DNA from: Cryptomeria japonica
Lineage: Eukaryota > Streptophyta > Pinopsida > Cupressales > Cupressaceae
Assembly (NCBI RefSeq): GCF_030272615.1
Contig: NC_081409.1
Span: 204,580,864 to 204,644,863, forward strand
Reading direction: 5' to 3'
DNA length: 64,000 bases
Below the pieces are notes generated by a model. The model made no database searches. It saw only the letters and a program-made list of their open reading frames with translations, and was not told the DNA's origin. Every line of letters begins with the position of its first letter. Positions within the stretch are counted from its first letter, which is position 1. A program made the translations under genes and the position numbers. Below are positions 45,127 through 56,558 of this stretch, piece after piece.

Positions 45127-48100
45127 CTACAAGAATTGCTTCATGGATAAGGACCATGAGTCAAGTAGGGAGGTAGCTACCTCTTTCTCTGTCTGCATCT
45201 GGGAGACCTGTTCTTCCATGGCATCTATCATGCTCATCTCTTGAGTGACAGTTAGGGCATCAAGATTTAGATAGCACTTCTGGAGAATTTGCAGTCTTGG
45301 CAGTAGGACCAGTTGAAGTTCCCACAAATTTCGTGTCTGGTTGCTTATCTCGGCCTCTAGTCTTGCAAACTGTAGTTGAAGTCGGTGAACAGTTTGTCCA
45401 TATGTGGAAAAGCAATCATATGGCATCTTGAAGGTGCTAATAAATGACTGCATATCAGATTGCAGTTTGCTCTTCTGAGTGAGCACATCATCATAGAATA
45501 AATAAGGCTGGCAAATCTTGCTGAGTAGAAGATTTCCCTCATTCTTTGCATCTCTAATGGCCTTCTGTGCCTTCTGGAGATCAGATCAGAGTTTTGTTAG
45601 CTTTTTCACCAGGGCAGTGTCCAAAGCCTTTTGATGTTCCTTCTTGGCATTGGCTTCTGCAACCTCTTCCAGGCTTTGTACCTGGTCTTCTACAACTGAG
45701 CATAGGAGCTTCAATTGTGCAAGTGAGGAATTGGTACTAGGAAGGTTCGTACTGGGTATCAAACCAGTAAGTGTTTCCACTGCAGTTTGGATAACATCTT
45801 CCTCCTTTTTCCTCAGAGAATCCAATTGCTCTTGAGTTAGCTTAATGCTCTGCAACAACTCCGATTCATTTGCAGACTGGAGGTCAATAGGACTGGTAAT
45901 TGCAGCTAGTTTAGCCTGACTACCGATTGCCATTGGAGTCTCCACCTGTGTGCTCTTTTCCGCTACTTCCTTGTCCTTGGCTTTTTGTTGGTCTTCTTGA
46001 GCCTTCCTCTGCTCCTCTTCTTCTTTCTTTCTTTTCTCTTCTTCTTGTCTCTTATCTTCATCTTTTCGCTTCTTCTCTTCTTCATCCTTCTTCTTCTCCT
46101 CTTCCTTCTTCCTCTTTTCCTCTTCCTATTTCTTCTCTTCCTCTTTCCGCTTCTCCTCTTCTTTCTTTTCCTCTTCCTTCTTCTTCCTCTCTTCTTCTTG
46201 TTTCTTATTTTCCTCTTCTTTTCTATTCTTCTCCTCTTCTTTTCTTTTATCCTCTTCCTCTTTCTTTTTTTTCTCCTCTTTACTCTTATCCACTTCCTCT
46301 TTCCTCTTTTCCTCTTCTTTTCTCTTATCCTCTTCATCTACTTGTTTCTTCTTTTCAACTTCCTGTTGCTTCTTTTCTTCTTTTGCCTTCTTTTCCTATC
46401 TTGTTCTTTCTGATGGTGTATTCTGAGTAACATTTTCCCCATCTAAGGCATCAACATCAATGGGGTCCATTTGTTCTGTGACTGGTTCTTCTTCACTATC
46501 ATACACCTCATCTGGTTTGCCAGTTTCCAGTTCTCGTTCAACTTTTCTATTGACTTCATCCACTTGATGCATCTTAAGAGATTCTTGAGAATGAGTATGT
46601 GTATCCTTGATCACTTCATGACCCTTCCCTTCCAGTAACAAGAGTCTTTTTCTTCTCATTAAGAAGAGGCTTTTGTATTTATTCATAACTTCAAAAAGTT
46701 CTGAATTTGATACATCAGGAAAATGTTGAGCGAATATTTTCTCCCTCATTTCCTGTTCCTTTTCTATGGCAATGCGCCATTTATTGTCTAAAGAATTATA
46801 CAAAGAATCCAGTGTCTCAGATCTAATTTCTGAAGGTGACCAGTCATTAACACACAAATACTTAATGATTTCCTATTCAACTGCTTCCTTTTTATCATCA
46901 TTGAAATCATCAAAACAATCAATTAAATCATTCAACACTTTTCTCCTAATATTCTTTATAGTTCTTTGACAATGTGTCAAAGGTTTGTAAGAAGAAATAT
47001 CAATATTTACCGGTGCAGATGATGTTGGTTCATTCTTTGTCTTTTTCTTTGTTTGCCTAGTCTTCTTCTTAGGTAGTTCTTCTGACACAATTTCTTCTGA
47101 GTTAGGTGTATTTCTTTTTGTCTTTCGCTTCCTCTCAAAGACTTTTGCAGGTGTCGCTTCTGGTTTCTTTTTAACTGGTGACTACTTGGTCACTTTGGGA
47201 CTGGCTGCAGTAATCGGTGTTGATGCTGAAGGCACTGCCTTTCCTTTCTTTTCTGATGGTTCTCCAACTGGTGTAACCCTTTCCAAATAAGTGTCAGTTC
47301 TCTTTTCCTTAGGATCAAGGGGTGAGGCGATTAGGATAGAAGCATACCTGTCCAACATATCATTCATTATCGCATAGCCCATAGGCTCTACTTCTTCCTA
47401 CCTAGGGTCAACAGCCTCCATTATGCATTCATCCACTTTGATGGTGAAGCAGATGTCTTCCTCATACTTTTTGACTAAATCACCGGATATTCTTATCCTT
47501 TGGCTCATTTTGCATCTGAACTCATCAAAGTATTTGTTCAGTGCTTCAAGATAGTCGGTTCCAACTGCTTGTAGACTTTCCTTGATTTGTTTTCTTACTG
47601 GTTGGTCGGCAGACCACTGAATATCATCTAAACCTGGAAAGTAGCCTTGAAAGTAAAAGAACAACCCAGCTAGTAGTTGTCTGAACTTGAAACTCAGTGC
47701 ATTGTCATGTTTGATCGACTTAAGATTCAACATAAGTTGTCTTTGCATACAAGTGCACAAATCAAACGATGCATCCTCCTTGATCATCCTGTAAGCGGCA
47801 TTTACCACTGCAGCAGAGACATAATTAATTCTACTGGTAGAGAACATCCGGTAACCTATCACCATGTAGGCATACTTGACCAGATCGTCCTTGATTGAGT
47901 TGATGGTCATACCACGTGAGTTGCTCACTAAACCAGTGAGCTTGGACATTTCAGTCTTGCTGACCTTCCTTAGGGCTGGCACTTCCCCTGTATTGTAGAA
48001 ACTGGTGACGGCATGAATCACTTCCGGTGAGATATCATGCATCCACTCTAGGTACATCTTGTCATCGTGTACCCTTCTTAGAATAATGCGAATGTGATCA

Positions 48101-48384
48101 TCCAAAAATTATTCAAGAAAGTAAACTGCATTTTGGAGTTTCTTCTTTTCTAGAATGCTGAATTCCGGTTTAATCTTCTTATCCTTTCCACAGAACAGGC
48201 TCAGCTGGGAATGGATCACAAGAGACCCTAGGTCTTTGATTTTGCAGTCGATGTAGTAAGAAATCCCTTCTTCTACTATAACACCAGCTGGTACTTGAGA
48301 CATGGCATTATATTTCAACTTTCGTTTAATGAAGTCCATAGAATCAATAGTTGCACTAAAACTATCATGAGATGTGGAAACCAT
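45127..48384 (-). pseudogene. C3 ORF2: 1,086-codon protein of unknown family
   Basis: From ATG 48384 (MVSTS) to the stop at 45127 a single frame holds with no frameshift, broken only by stops at 48109 (TAA), 47398, 47182, 46873, 46396, 46126 (all TAG) and 45586 (TGA). The N-terminal third (48384-47400) looks globular and helical, with RVHDD, VPALRKVS, MIKEDASFDLC, LLAGLFFYF, KYEEDICF and MEAVDPR. A basic, Lys/Pro-rich linker follows (47380-47000), an acidic stretch (46600-46410), a Lys/Glu-only coiled coil (46390-45990), then further coiled coil to the end. The listed motifs recur in order in C4 ORF2. I cannot assign a function. A highly diverged env-like ORF of SIRE-type copia elements is one alternative; a captured host gene is another. 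Confidence 0.75.
45985..46392 (-). repeat. Polypurine Lys/Glu-coding repeat in C3 ORF2
   Basis: Roughly 400 bp of GAA/AAG/GAG codons on the minus strand give (E/K)-rich heptads such as KRKEEEEK. The imperfect 12-18-bp periodicity suggests growth by slippage while the frame stayed open (one TAG at 46126). Confidence 0.7.
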
Positions 48385-48869
48385 GATAAACGAAGAATTA
48401 TGAAAAATACCTACACAGATTGAAATTTAGGGCTTCGCAATTTGAACTTCACTTCACACTCCTTCGGTTGTAGAGATACCGCTTTGCATTCTACACTCCT
48501 CCAACAGATGTTTGCTTCAGATTCTTCTTCGAGAATTTGATAAATTCTTTGATTTGAAGTGTAAATCGCTTTCCTTTGCTCTGCACTTAAAAAAATTCTT
48601 CGCTCGAAAAATGATAAGTGAGAAATGATTTAAAAATTCCTTTTAAACAGGTTCTCCACCTACCATAATAAATGCTCCAATATTAGGGCATAAACCCTAA
48701 TTTGCCTTTTACCATTTTCGATGTTCTGCCAACTGACAGGTATCTCATACCGGTTAAGGTCTTTTACTGGTGTAAACTGAGGGTTCGAAGTATTTTGCCG
48801 TTTGCTCCCCCTAAGCTTTTTTGATGCTTAGTTTGTCGGTTCCGTGATTTCCACACTAGGTGCAGAAAC
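48385..48869 (-). promoter_or_regulatory. C3 spacer between Gag and ORF2, with internal purine tract
   Basis: No coding sequence is seen. On the minus strand GCTTAGGGGGAGCAAACGG (about 48817-48799) resembles a second PPT. C4 has a similar tract, TTTAGGGGGAGTTTT, at the same place (about 60241-60255). ORF2 is far from the LTR, so this region may contain a splice acceptor or an internal promoter. That role is inference. Confidence 0.4.
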
Positions 48870-50117
48870 CTATTCTTCTTGCAACACCGCTGGTTTCTTT
48901 TTACAGGTTTTGTTCATATCCTCTTTAACAGTTTCAATATCAATCTTTCCTTCCAGAGTGATCGGTATGTGATCCGATATGTGCTTTCTTGTTTTGTAGA
49001 ATCTGGCAATGTGACCTAGTTTGTTGCAATGATAGAAGACCATTGCAGGTGCTCTCCAAGGTCCATTATTCATGTTACCGTTCTTCCTCTTGCATGTTGC
49101 AGCAGTGTGACCACGACAATGATAGATCAAATAGTTTGCTCTCCATCTGGTTGCTGCTTGATAGCCACCACTTCCTGACTGATGATTAAAGGCATTAAAC
49201 TGGTTGTGATTCTGATTCACAAAAGGTTCTGGACCAACTCCTTGAGTCCTCTGAGGATATCTTCCAGTGTTGTGCATAACAGACCTGCTTTTAGATGCTC
49301 TATGCCCAAACTTGTTGCATGCATAACAATTACCATTGAACTTATTGGATCTAGGTACATTGTTTATAAAGTAAGGAAAATTATTTTAGGCTTTTCTCCT
49401 ACACACATTGGTAGTATGTCCTTCTTTAAGACAGTTAAAGCAAACATGTTTAAACTTTTGCTTACCTTTATCTTTTAATGTCAGTTGTTTCTTCGATGCT
49501 TCAGCGTTTGCACCAGAGGTCTCACCTTGCTCATGACCAGAGTAACCAAGTCCATCAGTATTCTTGACAGGTTTGGTCATTTCAAGCTTTTTCTCTAGCT
49601 TAACAATACTCTTGTTGAACTTAGCAAGTATTTCCTTTGACTCAGAGAGTTCTTTGGAAATAGCAGCATTTGTTTCCATCAAGTTTTCATTCTCGGAGAT
49701 GGCCATGTTCAATTCTCCTTGCATGTCTTCCTTTTCCACTTTTCTCGCATGGAGTTGAGCAGTTAGGGTACTGATCTCTTGCTTCAGCTTGGAGATTTCA
49801 TCATCTTTGTCTTTTACCAGATCTTCAGTTTTCCTCCGGTTCTCAAGTTCTTGGCACATTCAAATAGTCAGTCCTTCAAACTCTTTTCTCAGGTTGGAAT
49901 TGGATTCATTCAGCTTTTCTGCTTCTTGAATTAGGGCTTCGATGTTCGCTTCATCAGAAGAACTATTTTTAGATAGCTCCATCAGTTTTTCAGCATGTTC
50001 TCTCCTTTTTGCCTGAGAGGCCTTATATTTGATCATAAGATCATCATAGGCTTGCTTAGACTGAGTGAGCTGATGAGTAAGTTCCCTCATAGTGTATTCC
50101 CCGATATCTCTTTCCAA
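48870..50117 (-). pseudogene. gag: C3 Gag: coiled coil plus zinc knuckles
   Basis: The ATG at 50117 lies only about 24 nt past the PBS. The N-terminal 250 residues are near-continuous coiled coil (LTHQLTQSKQAYDDLMIKYK; ISKLKQEISTLTAQL; ISKELSESKEILAKFNKSI). GLGYSGHEQGETSG precedes knuckles: CFNCLKEGHTTNVC (49447-49400), CYACNKFGHRASKS (49340-49300, last Cys lost), YHCRGHTAATC (49128-49090), YHCNKLGHIARFY (49050-49010). It ends at stop 48870 after KKKPAVLQEE. In-frame stops at 49860 and about 49386. No capsid-type domain is recognisable. The likely role is RNA packaging. Confidence 0.82.
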
Positions 50118-50140
50118 GTGGTTAGACTTATAGAAAGGTT

Positions 50141-50154
50141 GGCTCTGATACCAA
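50141..50154 (-). other. C3 primer-binding site
   Basis: The minus strand reads TTGGTATCAGAGCC, an exact TGGTATCAGAGC initiator-Met tRNA complement, just after the 5' LTR. Confidence 0.88.
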
Positions 50155-50155
50155 T

Positions 50156-51291
50156 TGATGAATACTAAGAGGGGGGGGTGAATTAGTATGCCAATTGATG
50201 AATACTAGACTACCAGTAAACTGGTAAAACTGTTTAGCAAACAAACTGGTTAGCACACATGCAAACCAAATAGTAAATAATGCATTTACCCATAGAAGCA
50301 CAAACACCATAACACAAGAGATTTTGATGTGGAAACCCAGATGGGAAAAACCATAGTGAGATGAAACTCACAAGTAACTATCTGCAGAATAGGAACTAGA
50401 CCGGTTAAGGTCATACAATGTTCTTTACCAGAATAGATCCTTTTAGGAATCTCAATCTCCATTAGGAGATAAGTCTGACTAAAGACTACCTTGCTAGAGG
50501 ATTTTAGATCCACATATGTGAACCACCTTGTTAGAGGATTTACAAAAGGCTTTTTGGGCCTACCCGGTTAAGGGCTTCAGACTTGTCGAAGATGTGAGTA
50601 ATCAACAAGTGAGTGATCTAGCAAATAGAAAAAATTTCTTGGTTAGATCCTTGATAGCTCATTCCTAATGCATTCCAGCATTAATTTAGTCTTCAACACA
50701 TTCACACTCTGCCTCCTCTCGCAGACTTGAACTTCTCTTCTATTTTTTTACTCACGAAAACTCTTCAACCACCTCAAACCCTAGCAACAACCTAAAACCC
50801 TAGACATGATGTCCTTATAAAGGAATTTGATTTCATGTCGGTCCAATAGGATTACAATACAATGTCCTAGGTTCAATGCATCTAGACATATTCTGTAACA
50901 CAACACAAAAAGCACTGTTAAAGTGTCAGCACTGCCAAACAATCGGTGGATGGTAACTCATCAAAAAATGTCAGTTGGTAACTTATCACAGAGTATTACC
51001 AGTTCATACAAAATACCGGTTTAAGCAAAATACTGGTTGCCGGTTTGACAAAATGAAGACTGGGAAATATGAGTTGTGCCACTTCATTCCTTTGTATCGC
51101 TTGAGATCCTTGAACTGCTTCAGATCAATAAACACTTTCTGCAAAACACCAATAGTTTAAAGACTATAATACATCATACCGGTTATAACAAATACTAGTT
51201 GAGCTTTAACTCATACATACAAAAAGTGATCTCAAATCAAGTGTGTGTCCATCAATGATAGTCACAGCATCAATCATAAAAAATGCCAACA
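50156..51291 (-). repeat. C3 5' LTR
   Basis: This 1,136-bp LTR is closely similar to 43644-44810. Near 50190 it has a local rearrangement in which TTGATGAATACTA is repeated. The TATA-like motif is at 50813-50823 and the hairpin module at 50330-50371. Confidence 0.92.
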
Positions 51292-52071
51292 CTTTCCAAT
51301 AGAATTGAGACCATTAAAAATATTTTTGACAATAATAGATTTTCTCTCCATCTTCTTGTTCATATGAATCTTCAATTTGACTAGCAATGGTATCATCTTT
51401 TGCATCTTTAGCAATTGAACAAAAAGTTGGCATTGCTCGATCAATGTCTTATTGCTAAAATATTGGTTGAAAAAATGTGTAGCCCACAATCAAATGGTTC
51501 TTGTTGACCTCTTGCCTTCAAGAGTCGTAATAATGTTCTCAACAATTTCAAGTAACCATTTTGGGGTTCTTGAAGTTCTTGAATTTAGAATTTGTCTTTC
51601 ATCCATGAGAGGGTCTTCATTTCTCATGTAATTCGGTGTTACATATTGTTCACTTCGATGAACAATTCCACCTTCAATGTCAAAATTTCCCAAATTTTCA
51701 CCTCCAATGTCAATTCCCAAATTTTCACCTTCAATGTCAACACCCAAATTTTCACCTTCATTGTCAATTCCCACATTTTCATTCGTAAACTCAATATCAT
51801 GTTGAAAATTTTCATTATCTATTTCAACATTGTCATTCCCAATCTGAATATCATGTTCAACATTTACATTTTCATTTTCAATAAATTGCTCAACATTTTC
51901 AAATTCAATTTCCTCTTCACTTGAAGTAACATTGACAAAGGCTTCACCAATATTTAACATACCTTGTCTTCTCCTCCTATGACCTTCTCTATCTCTTTGT
52001 CTATATACTTCAATTTGGTCATTTGAAATCTTTATTTTATATTTATACTTCCGATGATTGTTGCTCCCCAT
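51292..52071 (-). pseudogene. Gene T, N-terminal part with acidic tandem repeats
   Basis: From an ATG at 52071 (MGSNNHRKYKYKIKISNDQ) 193 codons are open to a TGA at 51490, then the frame continues to 51292. The N-terminus is basic (RQRDREGHRRRRQG). The middle (51900-51670) is acidic and repetitive: units of about 9-11 residues such as GENLGVDIE, GENLGIDIG and GENLGNFDIE. TSRTPKWLLEIVENIITTLEG follows. I infer that this is the start of the same gene as 43643-42225, because C3 with a perfect TSD lies exactly between them and both read on the minus strand. Confidence 0.55.
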
Positions 52072-52483
52072 TATACCTCTACAAAGATGTTGTTAAATGA
52101 TTAACAATGACAAATTTGTCTCCAAGAATATCTCAAAAGCAGAATTTATCACTGTCTGTCTAAAAACCCGTGATTGTTGCCTGGAACACGAATGTGTGGG
52201 CCGTTGGAATGCACAAAAGGACCCACAAACCTATTTTTGTGTGATGCAAAAATAGGATATCCGATTTTTATTCATATTTCTCCTAGAGCTACAAAAAATT
52301 CCCCTTGGCGCCCTAATGGAAACAAATCGGATATTCGGTTATATCTGATATCCGATTGTTTTACATAGAAGAAAAGTGAGAGAGATACTTGAGGGAGATA
52401 GAGAGAGGAATAGTGAGAGAGGAGAGAGATGGAGAAAGGGAGATAGAAGAGAGAGAGACAGAGAGACAGAGACAGAGATAGAG

Positions 52484-52543
<60 letters not shown>

Positions 52544-52861
52544 GTAGAGGGAGGGAGAGAGAGTAGATGGGGGGAAGGGGAGAGAGAGAGAGGGGTTGAG
52601 GAGGCAAATAAGGAGAAAGGGAGAGAAAGAGGGAGAGTGATCAAGTGACAGAGGAATGAGGAGGGGGAGAGAGAGGGAGAGAGAAGGAGAGGGAGATAAA
52701 GAGAGAGGGAGGGTGGGAAAGGGCTTAGGGAGGGAGAGAAGGGGAGAATACTAGTTTGTTATTTTCATCCTTGAACCTCATGCTCGCTGTCAAGGGGTGA
52801 TCTGAACTTGTTTTTATAAGCAATATTGGCATTGCTTTTTATATTGTAATAATGGTTTATC
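52072..52861 (+). repeat. Region upstream of gene T with GA-rich microsatellite
   Basis: The first 300 bp may hold the T promoter (on the minus strand). ATATCCGATT and its inverse recur at 52255-52365. From 52372 to 52745 the strand is almost pure purine, with an uninterrupted (GA)n at about 52489-52540. Open frames here are products of the repeat, not genes. Confidence 0.75.
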
Positions 52862-53043
52862 TTACCACCTTAGGACACAATATGACCTCTTAGGACATCA
52901 TATGACCCCTTTTAGCATCCTAGTACATGACGTGACCCCTTAGGATACCATATGGTGTCATTGGGGGTCATATGGTGTCCTAAGGGGTCATATGGTGTCC
53001 TAAGGGGTAATATGGTGTTCTATGGCCCTTTAGGACACCATAT
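52862..53043 (+). repeat. CATATG satellite, block 1
   Basis: It consists of inverted and direct copies of a roughly 20-bp module, GTGTCCTAAGGGGTCATATG and its reverse complement. Solo LTR S3 interrupts the array at 53043. Confidence 0.85.
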
Positions 53044-54681
53044 TGTTGGCATGTTTGGCATAACTAATGTAGATGAGTTGATAAATATACCGGTAGAGGA
53101 ATGATGATGGCATGATCAGTTATTAGTGTTGTCATTGATGGAAACCTATCTCAATTAATGTTTGATGATGGTTATAGATGAACTTTGATGTCTGAATTTT
53201 TGGATAAGTAATTTGGTCTATTGGATTTAGAATTTGTAAGTCTGATAGGGTTTACCGACAGGACTGATAATTAGGACTTCAACTGGTAAAAGCAAAGCTT
53301 TTGATGGAATCGGTAAATCAGTGATGGAAACTTGTGGTTTGAGACATAAGCTTTTATGATGGATTTGTGTATGTGATCAGAACTGCATCCTATATTGATT
53401 ACTAGAAGGTATGTGTTGAAATTCTGATGGAATTGTGCTAAGGTTTTAGTAGGGTTTTAGGACTAGTGATGAATTCACTCAAGAGGTAAGATTTTTTATT
53501 TGATGGTGATTGGTGGCGAATCTACATGAAGAAGATAACATGACACAACCCGCATGAATGATTTAAAATGTGTTTTGGCATGGAAGATGGTAGAATTTCT
53601 TGGGAATGTACAAATTGCTTAGTGGAATGTTCTGAGGGTTTGACTTATGTACAGATCGGATTTTTGTGATGGGTTATGAATAATCAATGACTGATATTGC
53701 ATTGTAATTTGTTGTAATGATCTGTATATTGATCTCTTATGATCTGTATTGTAAATTTAAGATGTAATTAGGTTTTATGGTCGCCTTAGTTGTTATGGCT
53801 ATTTAGGGTGACACAACTGATGTTTTATGTGTCGGTGGCATTAGGAGAATGAGTTAAGTTGTCCTAAAGAAGATAGAGATCTGCTTGAGTGTTGCAGACT
53901 GTGAAGCAAAATTGGATCTGATTCAACAAGCTGAAAGTGCAAAGTTACAGATCATCTTTCATTGTTGTTCCCTAACAATTACAACAGCTTAAATCCCTTA
54001 ATCGGGTAGGTCCTAATAGGCCTTTGTCATCTAAGTCCCCTAACATGGCATCTCACAAAAGAGTGTTTAAATCCTCTAACAAGGTTGACCCTAATAGATC
54101 ATTAAGCTCCTAGCTGGAGTGATAAGCAAATCCCTTAACCGAGTGAATCCTAGCAGGGTCTACTCCTGACCGGGCGTATTGTAATCTCTTAATCGGGCTA
54201 AGCTCCTAACAGGGCATACTTCAAAAGAGTACAAATTATTGTGGGTACCAATTCCCACCATGATTTTTCCCATTTGGGTTTCCACGTCAAAAATCTTGGT
54301 GTTTATGTGTGGAATGTCTTTTTATGATGTTTATGTTTACATGCATTATTTCTGAGACACCGGTTATGGTATGCCATTTATAGTTTATCAGAGATTACCG
54401 GTACTAATATGAAATGATTGAGGATTTGATAAGATTGATAAGATTGATTGGTTGAATGATCAAATTGGTACAACTGATTAAGAGATAAAGATGTTGATAA
54501 TTATGATAAATGGCTTTTGCAAATCTGATTAAAAGGTTGTTAAATATGATAGTAGAAGTGAAGCTATATGTTAAGACGTTTTAGATTTGATTTTAGTTGG
54601 ATTTGGATTCAAAGTTTAAGTTATTGTTAATACTAATTCACCACCCCTCTCAGTATTAATCGGATCTTTATAAGATTAACA
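53044..54681 (+). repeat. S3: solo LTR in the satellite
   Basis: A perfect TSD, CATAT, lies at 53039-53043 and 54682-54686. The LTR begins TGTTGGCATGTTTGGC with TTGTCATTGATGGAAACC at about 53133, and ends CCACCCCTCTCAGTATTAATCGG...AAGATTAACA. It has no PBS or coding region. At 1,638 bp it is the longest LTR here. The hairpin module is at 54241-54290. Confidence 0.85.
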
Positions 54682-55141
54682 CATATGACCCCTTAGAACA
54701 CCATATGGCATCGTTATGGATCATATGGTGTCCAAAGGGGTCATATGGTGTTCTATGACCCCTTAGGACACCACATGACATTGTTAGGGATCTTATGGTG
54801 TGCTAATGGGTCATACAGTGTCCTATAATAGGGTGTCATTATGGGTCGTATGGTGTCCTAAGGGGTCGTATGGTGTCCTATGACCCCTTAGGATACCATA
54901 TGACCCCTTAGGACACCATATGGTGTCATTATGGGTCATATGGTGTCCTAGGGGGTCATATCATGTCCTGTGACCCTTTAAGACACAATATTGTGTCGTT
55001 ATGGGTTGTATGGTGTCCTAAAGGTTCATATGGTGTTCTATGATCCCTTAGGACACCATATGACCCCTTAGGTGTCATTAAGGGTCATATTTTGTCCTAA
55101 GAGGTCATATGGTGTTCTATGACCCATCAGGACATCATATC
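54682..55141 (+). repeat. CATATG satellite, block 2
   Basis: The array from block 1 continues after S3, with the same 20-bp modules in both orientations. C4 inserted at 55141. Confidence 0.85.
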
Positions 55142-56287
55142 TGTTGAATCAATGAACACTGAGAGGGGGGGTGAATTAGTGTTCTACAAATTTCAAACTT
55201 GTTATGCTTATTCTTCAATCACCAGATGCATAAGAAAGTAAGTAAAGTGCAACAACACAAGATAAAAAACCATGCAACCATAAAACCAATATTTTTATGT
55301 GGAAACCCAAATGGGAAAAAATACAGTGGGATTTGAACCCACAATATTATTACACTATGGCTAGTAGAAAAACAATATTACATTAAGGGACTGCACTTGC
55401 ATTCAGGCACGCTCCCTAGATCTCACTGCTTAAGTTACAAAAACAAGGAAACAACCCCGAAGGAAGGCTCATTTCCTTACAAGATATTACAAACTGATTA
55501 CAAAAAGTAGTGAACTGGAAGATAGCATTTGATTATGCAAAAAATCAGTTCTGGTTAAGTGCAAGATGATCTGTTGCAATTGATCTACTTTTCAATTTTG
55601 CATCTGCTTACCGGATTAACCAAGATCAAGATGCTCATGTGAAACTATGCTCAATCACTTAAAAAGGTCTATAACATCACATGTCACACCAAATGCATCA
55701 TCCAATTCAATCTTATATATCTAAGCTAGAAAAATTAATCTCCCACAAGTCGGCTTCAAAAAATATCAAAAATGAAATGTGTAGCTGCAAGTCGGCTTAC
55801 ATCTATAACCGAACAATATTCCAAACCCAAAATAAAAAATTGCACACTTCCTATAGGTCTCACATATCACCCAAAACACCTTTCCAATCACTGGAATCAA
55901 CTTAAAGAATCTGGACACACGATACACCACTAAACATGAAGAATACTCTGCATTACTGTTCTACGAGATACCATATCATTAAACATGCATAGGAATTAAC
56001 ACCAGAGGGTGGATTATTGTGATAATATACTTCATATACCTAACCAACTAGTCACTGATCACCAAAACCAAAATCTTCTTCAGTGGAAATCACAAAACTA
56101 TATACTAAACTATACTAACAGTCTTAATTCAGGTACACATTATCCAAAACATTTGGTTATTATCCAAAATCTCATACTAGATCAAATCAGTAGGTAGAGT
56201 TGCCATCAATGACAACTCCTAAGAATATGCAAGCATTAGGAACCACCAATAGTCATCGGATCATCACCAAAACATCAAATGCTAACA
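55142..56287 (-). repeat. C4 3' LTR
   Basis: This 1,146-bp LTR pairs with 61487-62648. On the plus strand it opens TGTTGAATCAATGAACACTGAGAGGGGGGG. A minus-strand TATATAAG is at 55712-55719 and the hairpin module with perfect T-arm-like stem-loop at 55301-55342. Confidence 0.92.
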
Positions 56288-56299
56288 ATCTCCCCCTTT
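56288..56299 (-). other. C4 polypurine tract
   Basis: The minus strand reads AAAGGGGGAGAT immediately before the 3' LTR. Confidence 0.85.
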
Positions 56300-56420
56300 G
56301 GCATTGATGGCAACATTGGTGAAAAATGATAAGCATCCCAAAATCTGCAAAACACCAAAAATTTGAATCCTGTACACTGAATCTGACTGACTTCCCCTAA
56401 ACTAATTTCTTTGTTTGTCA

Positions 56421-56423
<3 letters not shown>

Positions 56424-56488
<65 letters not shown>
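56424..56488 (+). repeat. (TC)n microsatellite in C4 3' UTR
   Basis: About 32 uninterrupted CT units lie between the end of ORF2 and the PPT. Confidence 0.95.
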
Positions 56489-56489
<1 letters not shown>

Positions 56490-56558
56490 TTTACATCAAT
56501 GACAAAGGGTGGGAATCCACCAAAACTTATGTACAAAAGAATGAATGCATGCAACTAT

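Larger units (their letters stand above)
43644..51291 (-). mobile_element. C3: non-autonomous copia-like element with Gag and novel ORF2, inserted in gene T
   Basis: A perfect TSD, CTTTC, lies at 43639-43643 and 51292-51296. The 5' LTR is 50156-51291, the 3' LTR 43644-44810, PBS TTGGTATCAGAGCC (complement of 50141-50154) and PPT AAAGGGGGAGAT (complement of 44811-44822). The interior has Gag (50117-48870) then ORF2 (48384-45127). Protease, integrase, RT and RNase H are all absent: the space between PBS and PPT is fully used by these two ORFs and a 485-bp spacer. Replication would need Pol from another element. Confidence 0.9.

Noticed and set aside
45963-46337. Minus-strand ORF of almost pure Lys/Arg
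   Set aside because: It is an out-of-frame reading of the purine-rich repeat. The ORF2 frame gives Lys/Glu coiled coil and joins both neighbours in frame.
45927-46430. Plus-strand Leu/Ser/Phe-rich ORFs that look like membrane segments
   Set aside because: They are the complement of the Lys/Glu-coding repeat in C3 ORF2, so the hydrophobicity is an artefact.
52272-52648. Overlapping ORFs coding (SL)n or (RE)n
   Set aside because: They come from the GA/TC microsatellite and lack any non-repeat coding sense.
55326-55342. A true tRNA gene at the T-arm-like hairpin
   Set aside because: No D-arm, anticodon arm, acceptor stem or A-box at the right spacing is visible; only the T-arm look-alike exists.
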